DNA of 48,022 nucleotides from JBBIPZ01 sp037442505 [NCBI: Deltaproteobacteria bacterium] (lineage in GTDB: Bacteria > CALINM01): contig JBBIPZ010000010.1 in the NCBI GenBank assembly GCA_037442505.1, positions 32,553 through 80,574 of the forward strand, in the 5' to 3' direction. A program made the position numbers and the translations under genes. A model generated the notes under the pieces. It had not been told where the DNA came from. It made no database searches and saw nothing but the letters and a program-made list of their open reading frames with translations. Positions 27,228-36,406 of this stretch are shown piece after piece. Position 1 is the stretch's first letter. The number at the start of each line of letters is the position of its first letter.

Positions 27228-28310
27228 TTATTTGGACAAATTTTCTTTTTCTTTTTTAAAGATTTCGAAAAGCTCTGCCTCACCATGCATGTTGTAATAA
27301 TTATAGCCTGCCTGTACGACTTCTTCAAATTTTTCTCTAAGATTTTTATTCCAGGGCTCTTTGTTATATCCCTTTTTAATCAATACATAGGCAGGATATA
27401 ACTCGTTCTTCTCTAAAAGATAATCTACACCTTCGAGATAAAGTCTTATCATAGTCCCATCAAGTACGTAAGCCTTTTCAGCTGCCTCAATAAGATCGTT
27501 GTCACGAAATGTCTTCATTGATGCCCAAAATAATCTTTCGTAAAAGAAAGGATTATCCTGATTTTGGCTTTGAATCTCTTTTAATAACTTGTAAGCTTCT
27601 TCATACTGGGCAAAATTTATCAACCTATCTGCTTCATCCAGAGCTATTATTGCAACAGGTAACTCTTTTTTCTGCCAGCTTACGAAGATTTTTTCAACAA
27701 GATACGAGAACTCCTGTACCCAATCGGGCAGTGAAATATCCAGGCTTTTTACCAGAACTATTGTAGATGGTTTTATGTTGTATTCATCAACTGTTCTGTA
27801 AAATGTTATAACATCCATAGATTTAGGTTGCGTAATCTTGTTACGATTTATCCTAAAAAAGAAGTCAACGTCAACAATTAATACAGGATTTTCAGTCACA
27901 ATAGCTTCAATCCCTTTTTTGGGTAATATAGACACCGAAACATCATTAATGGTGCCAACTAAACCTTCGTTTGCCGGCTTGAGATCATGTTTTATACCTG
28001 TATTTTCAAGGAGTTTTAAATAAGAAACAATATCCTCAGGTCTAAACTCGTCTTCAGGGATTACCCAGTAAATTTCTTTATCTGTGTTTTTCAAAATTTC
28101 AGCAAAATTGACAGTATAATCTCTACTCGAAAAAATTATTATAGAATGTTCTTTTAGAAAATTTTCTCCAAGAATGTCGTATATTGCGTTTGCCTTTACA
28201 AAGTTTGTTTTTTCATTTACTAAAGGTATCTTACTATTTTCCAGATGTTTTGTAACAACAGAACAACTACAAATAATAACCATCAACAAAATTACAAAGA
28301 TATTTTTCAT
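27228..28310 (-). CDS. Lipoprotein with TPR-like C-terminus, unknown
   Basis: The 360 residues start with a lipoprotein signal (MKNIFVILLMVIICSCSV; lipobox cysteine 14 or 16). The middle contains an alpha/beta region ending in 'ENPVLIVDVDFFFRIN' and 'STIVLVKSLDISLPDW'. The last 150 residues look like TPR helices ('FAQYEEAYKLLKEIQSQNQDNPFFYERL', shown in part). No family could be named. The gene lies one base after the GT2 stop and 18 bases before the larger lipoprotein, inside the STT3 operon, with a GAGGA site. Confidence 0.7.
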   Translation of the reverse strand: MKNIFVILLMVIICSCSVVTKHLENSKIPLVNEKTNFVKANAIYDILGENFLKEHSIIIFSSRDYTVNFAEILKNTDKEIYWVIPEDEFRPEDIVSYLKLLENTGIKHDLKPANEGLVGTINDVSVSILPKKGIEAIVTENPVLIVDVDFFFRINRNKITQPKSMDVITFYRTVDEYNIKPSTIVLVKSLDISLPDWVQEFSYLVEKIFVSWQKKELPVAIIALDEADRLINFAQYEEAYKLLKEIQSQNQDNPFFYERLFWASMKTFRDNDLIEAAEKAYVLDGTMIRLYLEGVDYLLEKNELYPAYVLIKKGYNKEPWNKNLREKFEEVVQAGYNYYNMHGEAELFEIFKKEKENLSK

Positions 28311-28311
28311 A

Positions 28312-29004
28312 TCAATCCTCTTTAAAAAATCTACACCATAGTAGCGTAACTAAAACAGTTATGCCGTGCACCCAACGTATCTTTTTACCTTCTGTGTATG
28401 TCCTGCCATAGTAGGAAATTGGAACTTCAACTATGCGAAAGCCTTTTTTAAGAAAAAACGCTGTTATTTCAGGATCAAACCCCCAACCATTTGATTTAAG
28501 TTTTAAATCATTAATACAATCACGTTTAAATACCTTGTAACAAGTCTCCATATCAGTTAGAGTAGTGTTAAACATTATGTTTGCTATCAGTGTCAAAAAT
28601 TTATTCCCCACTAAATGCCAGAAATAAAAAACCCTCGTTATACCTTTAAATCTTGAACCATAAACCACATCAGCCCTTTTTAAAGCAATAGGCTTAATCA
28701 GCTTTTCATACTCTGCAGGGTCATACTCTAAATCGGCATCTTGAATGATTATTACATCGCCAGTAACATGCTGAATGCCTGTCCTCACCGCTGCGCCTTT
28801 ACCCATATTTTTTTCGTGGAAGATTTTTTTTACGCTGGGATTTATATATGCTTCAAGCCACTGTCTTGAACCATCAGTTGAACAATCATCCACTATTATA
28901 ATCTCATCAACCCCCTGTTTCTGAACCTCGTTTACGATATCTTCAATAGAGTTAATCTCGTTATATAACGGTATGATTACCGCAACTTTTAATCCCAATA
29001 TCAT
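28312..29004 (-). CDS. Family 2 glycosyltransferase, polyprenyl-phosphate mannose synthase-like
   Basis: The 230-residue protein has the GT-A fold of the DPM1 group: 'AVIIPLYNEINSIEDIV', 'IIIVDDCSTDGS', the metal-binding 'IIQDADLEYDP' and 'VVYGSRF'. Such enzymes transfer a sugar from a nucleotide donor to a polyprenyl phosphate at the cytoplasmic face. It lacks a C-terminal membrane domain, except for one weakly hydrophobic helix near the end. The ATG overlaps the STT3 stop as ATGA, so the two are coupled. A dolichol-phosphate-like sugar could build the glycan that the STT3 protein transfers; this is inference from the coupling. Confidence 0.88.
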   Translation of the reverse strand: MILGLKVAVIIPLYNEINSIEDIVNEVQKQGVDEIIIVDDCSTDGSRQWLEAYINPSVKKIFHEKNMGKGAAVRTGIQHVTGDVIIIQDADLEYDPAEYEKLIKPIALKRADVVYGSRFKGITRVFYFWHLVGNKFLTLIANIMFNTTLTDMETCYKVFKRDCINDLKLKSNGWGFDPEITAFFLKKGFRIVEVPISYYGRTYTEGKKIRWVHGITVLVTLLWCRFFKED

Positions 29005-31634
29005 TTGTTATCCTGCACCGGTTTCTTATGAATATTGATATAAGTTGGTTTTGTTAGTCCAGCAATATTCTTAAGTACATCTCTTACATAATCTTCAAAA
29101 GGCTTTGACGCCTTTACAGCCTTTTTGAAATCAACATTTATCTGATTCCCATTTAAAACATCTTCGTTCTTCACAAGTAGCTCTACAACTTTACCATCAG
29201 AATACACTAAGTATGGTGATAAAGGCTTTACGAAAAAATTATCATCTGCGGTTGAATATGGTAACACACCACTAAAGTTGCCATTTTCATCAGCAATTGC
29301 GGCTGCATTCCAATCAAACTCTCTGTCAAAATTGGTTATAAAATGTGCCGTGAAAAATACTATCGAACGTGGTGTTGTTTTTCCGGAAATTTTTGCACCT
29401 TTAACATATTCAAACAGTTTATAACTCTTTAGTTCGATATCGTCAAAATATTGAATAAACGTTGGATTTTGAGACTCAAAAACTAATCTAAAATGCTTTA
29501 AGGCAGGTCCAAAAGTTGTAGAACTTCCATCAAAAACCCATAGACGTGGAAGCGGTAAAGTAAAGAAGTTTTCTTTGGGAGTCGGCACCTTTTCTCCAAA
29601 ATGTCCATCAAGAAAGTTTATATATTTGTCAAAAAAGCCAGGTTTGTAATATACAGAAGATCTTGGACTAATATAGTTAATCTGATCATTTAAAAAAAGA
29701 AATCTGACGTTGTATTTGCTAACAATATCAATCATTTCCTCTTCTGATTCACAGCTCCAGATATAAAGAGCAGTCTTAAAACCATCGCCTCTTAATTGAT
29801 GTCCAAAATTATTTACTATGGTTGGCCTTTCAGCTATATACTGGATATAATGTCCATGATCCCATGGTGCAAGTATCGCATATTCAGGTTTTTTATCTGG
29901 CTTCCAGAGATGACTTGTTTTTGGTGTATAGTTTTTTATCCATACAAGAGAATTGTATAAATCTGATTGTATAGGATAACCCTGTGTGTTTAGCATACTC
30001 TCTGCCATAAAAAAGTATGGTATCATAATAAACACAATGCAAAACAACGATAAAAAGAATGGGGATTTTTCCCAATAAACAATAAGTTTAGTCAGAAAAC
30101 CAACAGAAATCTTTTTCTTTTCACGCTTCCACTGGATAAACTCCCTAAAAAGTCCATGTCCTGTTTTAATTTTAATGTAAGCTGCATTAGCAAAAAGTGA
30201 TATACCTATAGCAAGAATTGGGCTGAATGCATTCCCCCACCTTTTCTGATAAAGAGCCATAAGTCCAATCATAACACCGGAAACGCCATAAAATAGAGTT
30301 AGTATTCTTGCTTTTTTTTCGCGCTTTATAAAACCATCAATACTCATCGGTTTTTGCAATCTATAAATCAGACTGGCAGGTTTGGTGATTTTTGTTTCTC
30401 CCAGAAAGATAAAATAAAGCTTATTTTCTTTCCATTTTAGATTTCTGTAAAGATAGATGAAACCAAAATACAAAGGAAACAAGAAGCTAATCAGATAGAT
30501 TAGATTAATAATACCTTCCTGTGTTTTTATTGTTGTAATAATCAGCTTAATACTAAACGTGTTTTGAAACTCGTTTATCGAAGAGTGCCAGGGATCCGAC
30601 TTTAACAAAAACCTCACTCCATCAAATACACCCTTTCTTAAAGGTGGTATCAATAATAAAATAAGTATTGCAATGCCAACTCCCAACGCAACCTTAATTA
30701 CATTCTTTTTGTTTTTTTGAACCATCTCGATAAAATAAACAAGAAGAAAAATCACAATATAAATAAATGTCACGTAAATAGGCTGAAAATATGAAAAAAA
30801 GCCAAAATCAAAGAGCGTTTGTTCCGTACTTCTGGGGATAATAAATCTAACAATAGCAGCTATGCCAGAACCTATTAAAGCAGCAGAAAGAAAAGACATA
30901 GATAGCTTCTTAATGAGTTCCAGATTTCTATGATTCATTATTATTACTAAGGCAAGATACATTCCCCATACTGTAAAAAAAACTACCTGTCCTTGCCAGA
31001 TAAGTATTCCTAAGGCAAAAAAGATACCGGTGTTAATAATATCTTTCCTTGCCAGTTGGTTCTCAAGAATATTGTTTATTTGCTTTAAACCAAAATAAAA
31101 GAACCAGAGAAACAAAAAAGTTTCTGCTACATGATGGTCACCTGAGCCAATAGTCGAATAACCTAACATACCCGGCATAATAATCGCAAAAAAGGCAGAA
31201 AAGATAGCAATACGTTCACTTTTCCATACCGTCTTTACAATTTTATAAACTGGGTAAATACATAATGCAGCAATAATGGGTGGAAGAAGTGCTGTAATTA
31301 GTTGAAGCACCTGAACGTTTGGTTTTCCACCACTGAAGATTAATGTCAAAACAGCCAGTGTAAAGTTGTAAAGAGGCGACCATGGACATTCTGCTCCAAA
31401 TGGGTAAGACATATAGTAATCCATAGTAATTAGCTTAGGAAAATTAGCCGCCCATATCATAGCCCTACGCATCTGATAATAGGCGTCTGGTTGAATGAAA
31501 ATAACATGCTTACCCCAATCCACAATTATGCTGTTCCAAGGTAGCAATCTTAAAACAAAAGCAGTTATTACAAATAAGCCCAAAATAAAATTGGTATTAT
31601 TGAGTTTCTTGATAAATTCTATCCACTTTTTCAT
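29001..31634 (-). CDS. STT3-family oligosaccharyltransferase-like protein
   Basis: The protein has about 877 residues, with roughly a dozen transmembrane helices in the N-terminal 500 and a soluble C-terminal domain, as in AglB/PglB. Family marks are an acidic luminal motif 'IQPDAYYQMRR', 'TIGSGDHHVAETFLFLW' (the DHH...E loop), and the acceptor-binding signature 'APWDHGHYIQY'. The last reads W-D-H-G in place of the usual W-W-D-Y-G. Family members transfer glycans from a lipid carrier to asparagine in exported proteins. The start is unsure: ATG 31634, an in-frame TTG six bases upstream with better Shine-Dalgarno spacing, or ATG 31661 without a site. Enzyme activity is unproven because the signature is altered. 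Confidence 0.85.
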   Translation of the reverse strand: MKKWIEFIKKLNNTNFILGLFVITAFVLRLLPWNSIIVDWGKHVIFIQPDAYYQMRRAMIWAANFPKLITMDYYMSYPFGAECPWSPLYNFTLAVLTLIFSGGKPNVQVLQLITALLPPIIAALCIYPVYKIVKTVWKSERIAIFSAFFAIIMPGMLGYSTIGSGDHHVAETFLFLWFFYFGLKQINNILENQLARKDIINTGIFFALGILIWQGQVVFFTVWGMYLALVIIMNHRNLELIKKLSMSFLSAALIGSGIAAIVRFIIPRSTEQTLFDFGFFSYFQPIYVTFIYIVIFLLVYFIEMVQKNKKNVIKVALGVGIAILILLLIPPLRKGVFDGVRFLLKSDPWHSSINEFQNTFSIKLIITTIKTQEGIINLIYLISFLFPLYFGFIYLYRNLKWKENKLYFIFLGETKITKPASLIYRLQKPMSIDGFIKREKKARILTLFYGVSGVMIGLMALYQKRWGNAFSPILAIGISLFANAAYIKIKTGHGLFREFIQWKREKKKISVGFLTKLIVYWEKSPFFLSLFCIVFIMIPYFFMAESMLNTQGYPIQSDLYNSLVWIKNYTPKTSHLWKPDKKPEYAILAPWDHGHYIQYIAERPTIVNNFGHQLRGDGFKTALYIWSCESEEEMIDIVSKYNVRFLFLNDQINYISPRSSVYYKPGFFDKYINFLDGHFGEKVPTPKENFFTLPLPRLWVFDGSSTTFGPALKHFRLVFESQNPTFIQYFDDIELKSYKLFEYVKGAKISGKTTPRSIVFFTAHFITNFDREFDWNAAAIADENGNFSGVLPYSTADDNFFVKPLSPYLVYSDGKVVELLVKNEDVLNGNQINVDFKKAVKASKPFEDYVRDVLKNIAGLTKPTYINIHKKPVQDNK

Positions 31635-31736
31635 AAGCAAAAGTTTTCCCTCTCTCAACATTTAAGACAAAATTTCAACGTTCCATTAAATTATTTTATA
31701 GAATTCGCAAGAAAAATTCATTAAAAATAAGGAGAG

Positions 31737-31940
31737 TTACAAACCCTTTTTTCTTCTTTCGGTTACACTCTCTCCACCAATTCCCCAGTTATCGGTCTCA
31801 ACCTCTTCGATAATAACGACTGTTGTAGCAGGATTTTTACCCAAGACATCAACCAAAAGCTGCGTTACGCCTTTTATCAAAGCTGCTTTTTTTTCAGCAG
31901 ATACGTTGTCTTTAGCAATCTTGATATTAACAAGCGGCAT
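31737..31940 (-). CDS. 4-oxalocrotonate tautomerase-family protein
   Basis: The 67-residue protein starts Met-Pro-Leu-Val, so that Pro2 becomes the N-terminal catalytic base, the hallmark of the tautomerase superfamily. The 'KKAALIKGVTQLLVDVLGK' helix and 'VVIIEEVETDNWGIGGESV' beta segment match the 4-OT family in full length. Arg-type residues near the C-terminus are present ('TERRKKGL'). The metabolic substrate is unknown; many small members in anaerobes lack assigned pathways. GGAGGA precedes the ATG at good spacing. It is monocistronic, or weakly linked to the STT3 operon downstream (102-base gap). Confidence 0.92.
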   Translation of the reverse strand: MPLVNIKIAKDNVSAEKKAALIKGVTQLLVDVLGKNPATTVVIIEEVETDNWGIGGESVTERRKKGL

Positions 31941-32070
31941 ACAATATCCTCCGTCTTATATTTTTTCTAATTTTAACACAAAATGTTTGTAAAATCTGTA
32001 AAGTCTTAGAATCAATAAATGATTTTAGAACTTTTTATAAATTAATAACTTTCCAGCAGGGGCTTTAAGA

Positions 32071-32085
32071 TCTTCCCGAGGGTAA
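32071..32085. other. Small GC-rich hairpin in the 31941-32128 intergenic region
   Basis: CTTCCC-GA-GGGTAAG folds into a short stem with one bulged T, inside a locally GC-rich 32052-32089 stretch that stands out from the AT-rich flanks. It lies just upstream of the promoter of the next gene and has no T-run. The rest of 31941-32092 holds only the ribosome site of the tautomerase and AT-rich sequence. Confidence 0.35.
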
Positions 32086-32091
32086 GTGGCA

Positions 32092-32112
32092 TTTGAAAAA
32101 GGTCTCATTTCA
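32092..32112 (+). repeat. Dispersed short repeat, copy A
   Basis: tttgaaaaaggtctcatttc occurs here and, with one mismatch over 21 bases, at 42240-42260; a more diverged copy is at 39914-39934. In this copy the repeat supplies the -35 box of the promoter for the lipoprotein gene at 32129. Confidence 0.55.
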
Positions 32113-32121
32113 TGCTAAAAT
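32093..32121 (+). promoter_or_regulatory. Promoter of the small lipoprotein gene, probably leaderless
   Basis: TTGAAA (32093-32098), 17 bases, TAAAAT (32116-32121). The ATG at 32129 follows after seven bases without any Shine-Dalgarno. An in-frame TTG at 32093 is not a credible start, since it is inside the promoter. Confidence 0.6.
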
Positions 32122-32128
32122 TCGAAAT

Positions 32129-32545
32129 ATGAAGCTTGTTTACATTTTTTTGATAATGCTTATTTTAAGCTGCTCAACAATCCCTTCACAGAAACAATTA
32201 AGTATGGAAGATTACAAAAAAAGATACGAGGCGTTTGATGTCGTTATTGTATGGAACTCGATTATTGATAATAACCAGTTTAGTGTGGATGGGGTGGTAA
32301 AAAACAACTACGTATATAAGATCAGAAATCTGGAAATCACTGCTCGCGGCATTGATGAACACGGAAATATCGTCTGTTTGAGCAATTTTGATTTCTTTCC
32401 CGAAGAACTAATGCCCCAAGATGTTAAACCGTTTAAAATAGAAACCAGATGTAAAGACAATATATCTAAAATCACCTTCTTTTATAGACATTACTTCGTT
32501 GGGGATAAGGATATAGAAGATTTAAATTTTGGCAGCTTTGAATGA
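32129..32545 (+). CDS. Small lipoprotein, unknown
   Basis: From ATG 32129 the protein has 138 residues with a lipoprotein signal (MKLVYIFLIMLILSCST; lipobox ILSC). The mature part contains 'FSVDGVVKNNYVYKIRNLEITARG' (in part) and 'EELMPQDVKPFKIET', the beta-sandwich pattern of FxLYD/DUF3426-type domains that follow lipoprotein anchors and describe 'extra-cytoplasmic interaction' modules. I cannot assign a role. The gene converges with the CDP-alcohol transferase gene, leaving seven bases between the two stops. Confidence 0.75.
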   Translation: MKLVYIFLIMLILSCSTIPSQKQLSMEDYKKRYEAFDVVIVWNSIIDNNQFSVDGVVKNNYVYKIRNLEITARGIDEHGNIVCLSNFDFFPEELMPQDVKPFKIETRCKDNISKITFFYRHYFVGDKDIEDLNFGSFE

Positions 32546-32552
32546 ATTAAGT

Positions 32553-33119
32553 CTATGTAAGTTGCTTATAAACATGCGCAAATCTTTGAACCACAGTAAT
32601 AACAGAGAGAATCACTATTATCAATAAAAATAACGTAAGTTTTCCTGTAAAAAACGCAAGCAATACTAAAACAATCCTTTCGAAACGTTCTATAATGCCA
32701 ACCCTACATGTTTTGCCCAAGCTTTCAGCCTTCGCTCGAAGGTAACTTATCATAAAAGAAAGCGATAATGCCCATACAGTTAGAAAACCCGCAGTTGTAT
32801 CTTCTACAAAGTAAAAATAACCTGTAAGAGCTATAAAAATTAGACTGTCAGAAACTCTATCAGTTACAGAATCAAGAAAAGAACCAAACGGTGTAGCAAT
32901 ATTAAGCATTCTTGCCTTAGCGCCATCAAGGATATCAAAACTCCCCGCCAATAAGATCAAAATACCAGCAATAATATGCCTCCCAAAAAAAATAAATGGA
33001 ACTGAAAAAATAATTACTACAAGCCCTAAGACAGTGAGCGTATTAGGTCTGAACGGAATATAATATGCTATAGTAGTAATCTGCCTCTCAATTTTGTTGG
33101 ACAACCAGCTTCCAACCAT
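32553..33119 (-). CDS. CDP-alcohol phosphatidyltransferase (probable phosphatidylinositol phosphate synthase type)
   Basis: The 188-residue inner-membrane protein has about six helices and the full family motif DX2DGX2ARX8GX3DX3D: 'DILDGAKAR' followed by 'GSFLDSVTD'. It condenses a CDP-activated lipid with an alcohol. The ATG lies directly after the ino1 stop (TAAATG), so the product of Ino1, inositol-1-phosphate, is the likely acceptor, as in actinobacterial PIP synthase and archaeal AIP synthase. The alternative is the DIPP synthase of the thermophile solute di-myo-inositol phosphate, but no inositol-phosphate cytidylyltransferase is visible. Glycerol-3-phosphate (PgsA) cannot be excluded. 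Confidence 0.87.
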   Translation of the reverse strand: MVGSWLSNKIERQITTIAYYIPFRPNTLTVLGLVVIIFSVPFIFFGRHIIAGILILLAGSFDILDGAKARMLNIATPFGSFLDSVTDRVSDSLIFIALTGYFYFVEDTTAGFLTVWALSLSFMISYLRAKAESLGKTCRVGIIERFERIVLVLLAFFTGKLTLFLLIIVILSVITVVQRFAHVYKQLT

Positions 33120-34232
33120 TTATCTTTCAATCTCTCCTCTGGTGAACTTTTCTACTCTCTCGCGCGCCTCTTCGTCAGAATATTGTTTGATAGGATGCTT
33201 CATAAAGTAGGCTGAAGCAGATTTTAACACGCCACCAATTTTCCTATCAATTGCTATTTTTGCACAACGGATAGCATCAATAACAACACCTGCACTATTG
33301 GGCGAATCCTCCACAGAAAGCTTCAGCTCTAAATCAATAGGCACACCACCAAATGCCCTACCAGTGATTTTTAAATAACAAATTTTGTTGTCGTTTAAAA
33401 AAGGCACAAAATCTGATGGCCCTATATGGATATTGCTCCATTGTAATGGTTGTGATAGCTGTGACTGAACAGCCTCTGTCTTAGATATCTTTTTCGATTT
33501 CAATCTGCTACGATTTAACATATTTAAAAAATCTGTATTACCACCAAAATTAAGTTGATACGTTGATGTAATCTTTACTCCTCTATCTTCAAACAACTTT
33601 GTTAAAACCCTGTGAACAATAGTCGCCCCAACCTGACTTTTAATATCATCACCTACGATAGGGATATTTTTATCTTCAAACCGTTTAGCCCATGTTTCAT
33701 CTGAAGCTATAAAAACAGGCATACAGTTTATAAAAGCTACCTTTGCCTTCAAACATTCTTCAGCATAAAACCTGACCGCACGTTCAGAACCAACAGGCAG
33801 ATAACAGACTAAAATCTCTGTTCCTGTCTCTTTCAACACCCTGGCAACATTAACTGGCTTCGCATCAGAAGGAATAAAACGCATATCATCTGGATAATCT
33901 GACATATGTTCAGCAACGCCGTCGAGAATGTGCCCCATTGAAACTTTTATTTTAAAGTCTGGCAGTTTATCATAAAATAATTTGGCACAGTTAGGCTTTG
34001 CGAGTAAAGCTTCTTTTAAATCTTTTCCCACTTTTCTTACATCAATATCAAAGGCAGATACCACCTCTATGTCCTGCGGCTCATATCCACCTAAATTATA
34101 ATGCATCAAGCCAATTGATGAGTCGGGATGGTTACTACCAAGGCTTTTATAATATTCAATACCCTGGATTAGTGCACTTGCGCAGTTGCCCACCCCTAAT
34201 ATACCTATTTTAATCGCATTTCTTTTCCCCAT
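33120..34232 (-). CDS. ino1: myo-Inositol-1-phosphate synthase
   Basis: The enzyme isomerises glucose-6-phosphate to L-myo-inositol-1-phosphate using NAD. The 370 residues are of the short bacterial/archaeal type. Visible features are the N-terminal Rossmann motif '[16 protein letters not shown]', '[16 protein letters not shown]', '[17 protein letters not shown]' with '[11 protein letters not shown]', and '[18 protein letters not shown]', which are MIPS core and catalytic blocks. It sits divergently from uvrB, with GGTGG before the ATG. Bacterial Ino1 is uncommon outside Actinobacteria and thermophiles, so it says something about the lineage or lifestyle. Confidence 0.92.
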   Translation of the reverse strand: MGKRNAIKIGILGVGNCASALIQGIEYYKSLGSNHPDSSIGLMHYNLGGYEPQDIEVVSAFDIDVRKVGKDLKEALLAKPNCAKLFYDKLPDFKIKVSMGHILDGVAEHMSDYPDDMRFIPSDAKPVNVARVLKETGTEILVCYLPVGSERAVRFYAEECLKAKVAFINCMPVFIASDETWAKRFEDKNIPIVGDDIKSQVGATIVHRVLTKLFEDRGVKITSTYQLNFGGNTDFLNMLNRSRLKSKKISKTEAVQSQLSQPLQWSNIHIGPSDFVPFLNDNKICYLKITGRAFGGVPIDLELKLSVEDSPNSAGVVIDAIRCAKIAIDRKIGGVLKSASAYFMKHPIKQYSDEEARERVEKFTRGEIER

Positions 34233-34293
34233 GGGTTATCACCACCGGATTATAATTATTTACGTTATAATAAGTTACAAAAAAAAAGTTGTA

Positions 34294-34322
34294 TTGTCAA
34301 TTTTTTTGCCAGGCATTAAAAT
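34294..34322 (+). promoter_or_regulatory. uvrB promoter, leaderless with GTG start
   Basis: TTGTCA (34294-34299), 17 bases, TAAAAT (34317-34322); the GTG start of uvrB at 34330 follows after seven bases, with no Shine-Dalgarno. The ino1 start lies on the other strand of the same 97-base intergenic region, where TATAAT-like boxes (34250-34270) serve the divergent gene. Confidence 0.6.
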
Positions 34323-34329
34323 AAACAAT

Positions 34330-36318
34330 GTGGAAAATTTTAAAATTGTCACCGACTTTGCCCCGAGTGGGGATCAACCGCATGCTATAAAAAAGCTTAC
34401 TGAGGGCTTAAAAAAAGGTCTCAAACACCAGGTACTCTTAGGTGTAACAGGTTCTGGAAAAACATTCACAATGGCAAATGTTATAGCCAATGTAAACAAA
34501 CCAACTCTTATCATTGCACCTAATAAAACACTTGCAGCCCAACTATACTTTGAGTTCAAAGAACTTTTTCCCGAAAATGCCGTTGAATACTTTGTTAGCT
34601 ATTACGACTATTATCAACCTGAAGCTTATATCCCGGAAACAGATACCTATATCGAGAAAGACTCCTCGATCAACGAAGAAATTGACAAACTACGACATCG
34701 TGCAACGTATTCGCTGCTTGAGAGAAACGATGTTATTATAGTAGCTTCTGTTTCATGTATATATGGCATAGGTTCACCTGAGGCATACCATGGCTTACTG
34801 GTCTTTCTCCAAAAATGCAACGAGGCAGATATAAGACAGGTTATGAGCAAATTGATACAGATTCAATATATCAGAAATGATTACGATTTTTACCGTGGCA
34901 CATTCAGGGTGAGAGGTGATGCTTTAGAAATTTTTCCTGCTTATGAAGATAGCAAGGCTATAAGGGTAGAATTTTTTGGCGATACAGTGGAGAACATTTA
35001 TACATTTGACCCGCTGACAGGAGAGGTGAAAGAGAGCCTGCCCAAAATAGCGATTTATCCAGCAAGCCATTATGTAGCTACAGAAGACAAGATGAAAGAG
35101 GCTATAAAGAACATACGTAACGAACTGAAAGAACGGTTAGACTTTTTGCATCAAAACAATAAACTTTTAGAAGGACAGCGTTTGAAGCAAAGAACATTAT
35201 ACGATATAGAGATACTCGAAGAAGTGGGTTATTGTAAAGGAATTGAGAACTATTCTCGCTATTTGGATGGCAGGCCTGCTGGCGCACCACCTTTTACTTT
35301 ATTAGATTATTTTCCAAAAGATTTTTTGTTGATAATAGACGAATCACATCTAACTATTCCCCAGCTTAATGGGATGTACGCAGGAGACAAATCTCGTAAA
35401 ACAACACTTGTCGAGCATGGTTTTAGACTGCCATCAGCCCTTGACAACCGCCCATTAACTTTTAGCGAATTTGAAGCACGAATTAATCAAGTTGTTTACA
35501 TATCTGCAACGCCGGGTCCTTACGAACTTGTCAAAAAGGAGCAACTGGTAGAACAGCTGATAAGACCCACAGGACTGGTAGATCCAGAAATTATTGTAAA
35601 ACCAGCAAAAAATCAGATTGAAGATATGCTAAACGAAATTAAAGCTGCAATAGAAAAAAATGAGCGTGTTTTAGTTACAACCTTGACCAAACGAATGGCG
35701 GAAGACCTTTCAACATTTCTGCAAGATAAAGGTATAAAGACAAAATACCTGCATTCCGATATAGACACAATAGAAAGGGTTAAAATTATAAAATCACTAC
35801 GAAAAGGTGATTTTGACGTCCTGATAGGCATCAATCTTTTAAGAGAAGGTCTTGATATGCCTGAAGTTGCTCTGGTTGTTATTTTAGACGCAGATAAAGA
35901 AGGCTTCTTAAGATCAGAAACATCACTTATACAGACCTGCGGGAGAGCAGCTCGAAACGTAAATGGGCGAGTCATTTTTTACGCAGATACTGTTACAAAA
36001 TCAATGTCTAACGCAATAAATGAAGCAATGCGAAGGAGGAAAAAACAGCTTGCGTATAACGAAGAACATGGTATTACACCAGAAACGATAAAAAAAGCGA
36101 TTAAAGAAGACTTTGGCATTTTATGCGAAAAAGATTATTACACCGTATCGATAGAAGAGAATAAAGAATCATATAGCATTGACGATGCTATAATAGAAAA
36201 GCAAATCAAAAAATTAGAAAAAGAGATGAAAAAAATGGCAAAAAATCTACAGTTTGAACGGGCAGCCAGGATACGTGACGAGATAAAGTTGCTTAAAGAA
36301 AGACTTGTAACTGTCTGA
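34330..36318 (+). CDS. uvrB: Excinuclease ABC subunit B
   Basis: UvrB verifies DNA damage and loads UvrC in nucleotide excision repair. From GTG 34330 the protein has 662 residues and starts '[20 protein letters not shown]', as UvrB proteins do. It has Walker A 'GVTGSGKT', the damage-probing hairpin '[20 protein letters not shown]', DEAD-like 'IIDESH', helicase motifs '[10 protein letters not shown]' and 'QTCGRAARN', and a C-terminal UVR domain ('[17 protein letters not shown]'). The upstream in-frame ATG at 34186 lies in the ino1 gene and is not used. Confidence 0.96.
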   Translation: MENFKIVTDFAPSGDQPHAIKKLTEGLKKGLKHQVLLGVTGSGKTFTMANVIANVNKPTLIIAPNKTLAAQLYFEFKELFPENAVEYFVSYYDYYQPEAYIPETDTYIEKDSSINEEIDKLRHRATYSLLERNDVIIVASVSCIYGIGSPEAYHGLLVFLQKCNEADIRQVMSKLIQIQYIRNDYDFYRGTFRVRGDALEIFPAYEDSKAIRVEFFGDTVENIYTFDPLTGEVKESLPKIAIYPASHYVATEDKMKEAIKNIRNELKERLDFLHQNNKLLEGQRLKQRTLYDIEILEEVGYCKGIENYSRYLDGRPAGAPPFTLLDYFPKDFLLIIDESHLTIPQLNGMYAGDKSRKTTLVEHGFRLPSALDNRPLTFSEFEARINQVVYISATPGPYELVKKEQLVEQLIRPTGLVDPEIIVKPAKNQIEDMLNEIKAAIEKNERVLVTTLTKRMAEDLSTFLQDKGIKTKYLHSDIDTIERVKIIKSLRKGDFDVLIGINLLREGLDMPEVALVVILDADKEGFLRSETSLIQTCGRAARNVNGRVIFYADTVTKSMSNAINEAMRRRKKQLAYNEEHGITPETIKKAIKEDFGILCEKDYYTVSIEENKESYSIDDAIIEKQIKKLEKEMKKMAKNLQFERAARIRDEIKLLKERLVTV

Positions 36319-36343
36319 AATATAATCATTATTCGATGAAAGC

Positions 36344-36373
36344 TTTACTTTTTATAACGTTTATGGCTAAATT
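36344..36373 (+). promoter_or_regulatory. Possible promoter of korAB-nadA
   Basis: TTTACT (36344-36349), 18 bases, TAAATT (36368-36373). A leader of about 25 bases with an AAAGGAG ribosome site leads to the korA ATG at 36407, a conventional arrangement. Confidence 0.45.
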
Positions 36374-36406
36374 TTAATATACAAATCAGTCGTTAAAGGA
36401 GACGAT

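Noticed and set aside
34186-34329. Longer UvrB reading from ATG 34186
   Set aside because: It would add 48 hydrophobic residues unlike UvrB, overlap ino1 and include the promoter; the GTG at 34330 gives the normal UvrB N-terminus.
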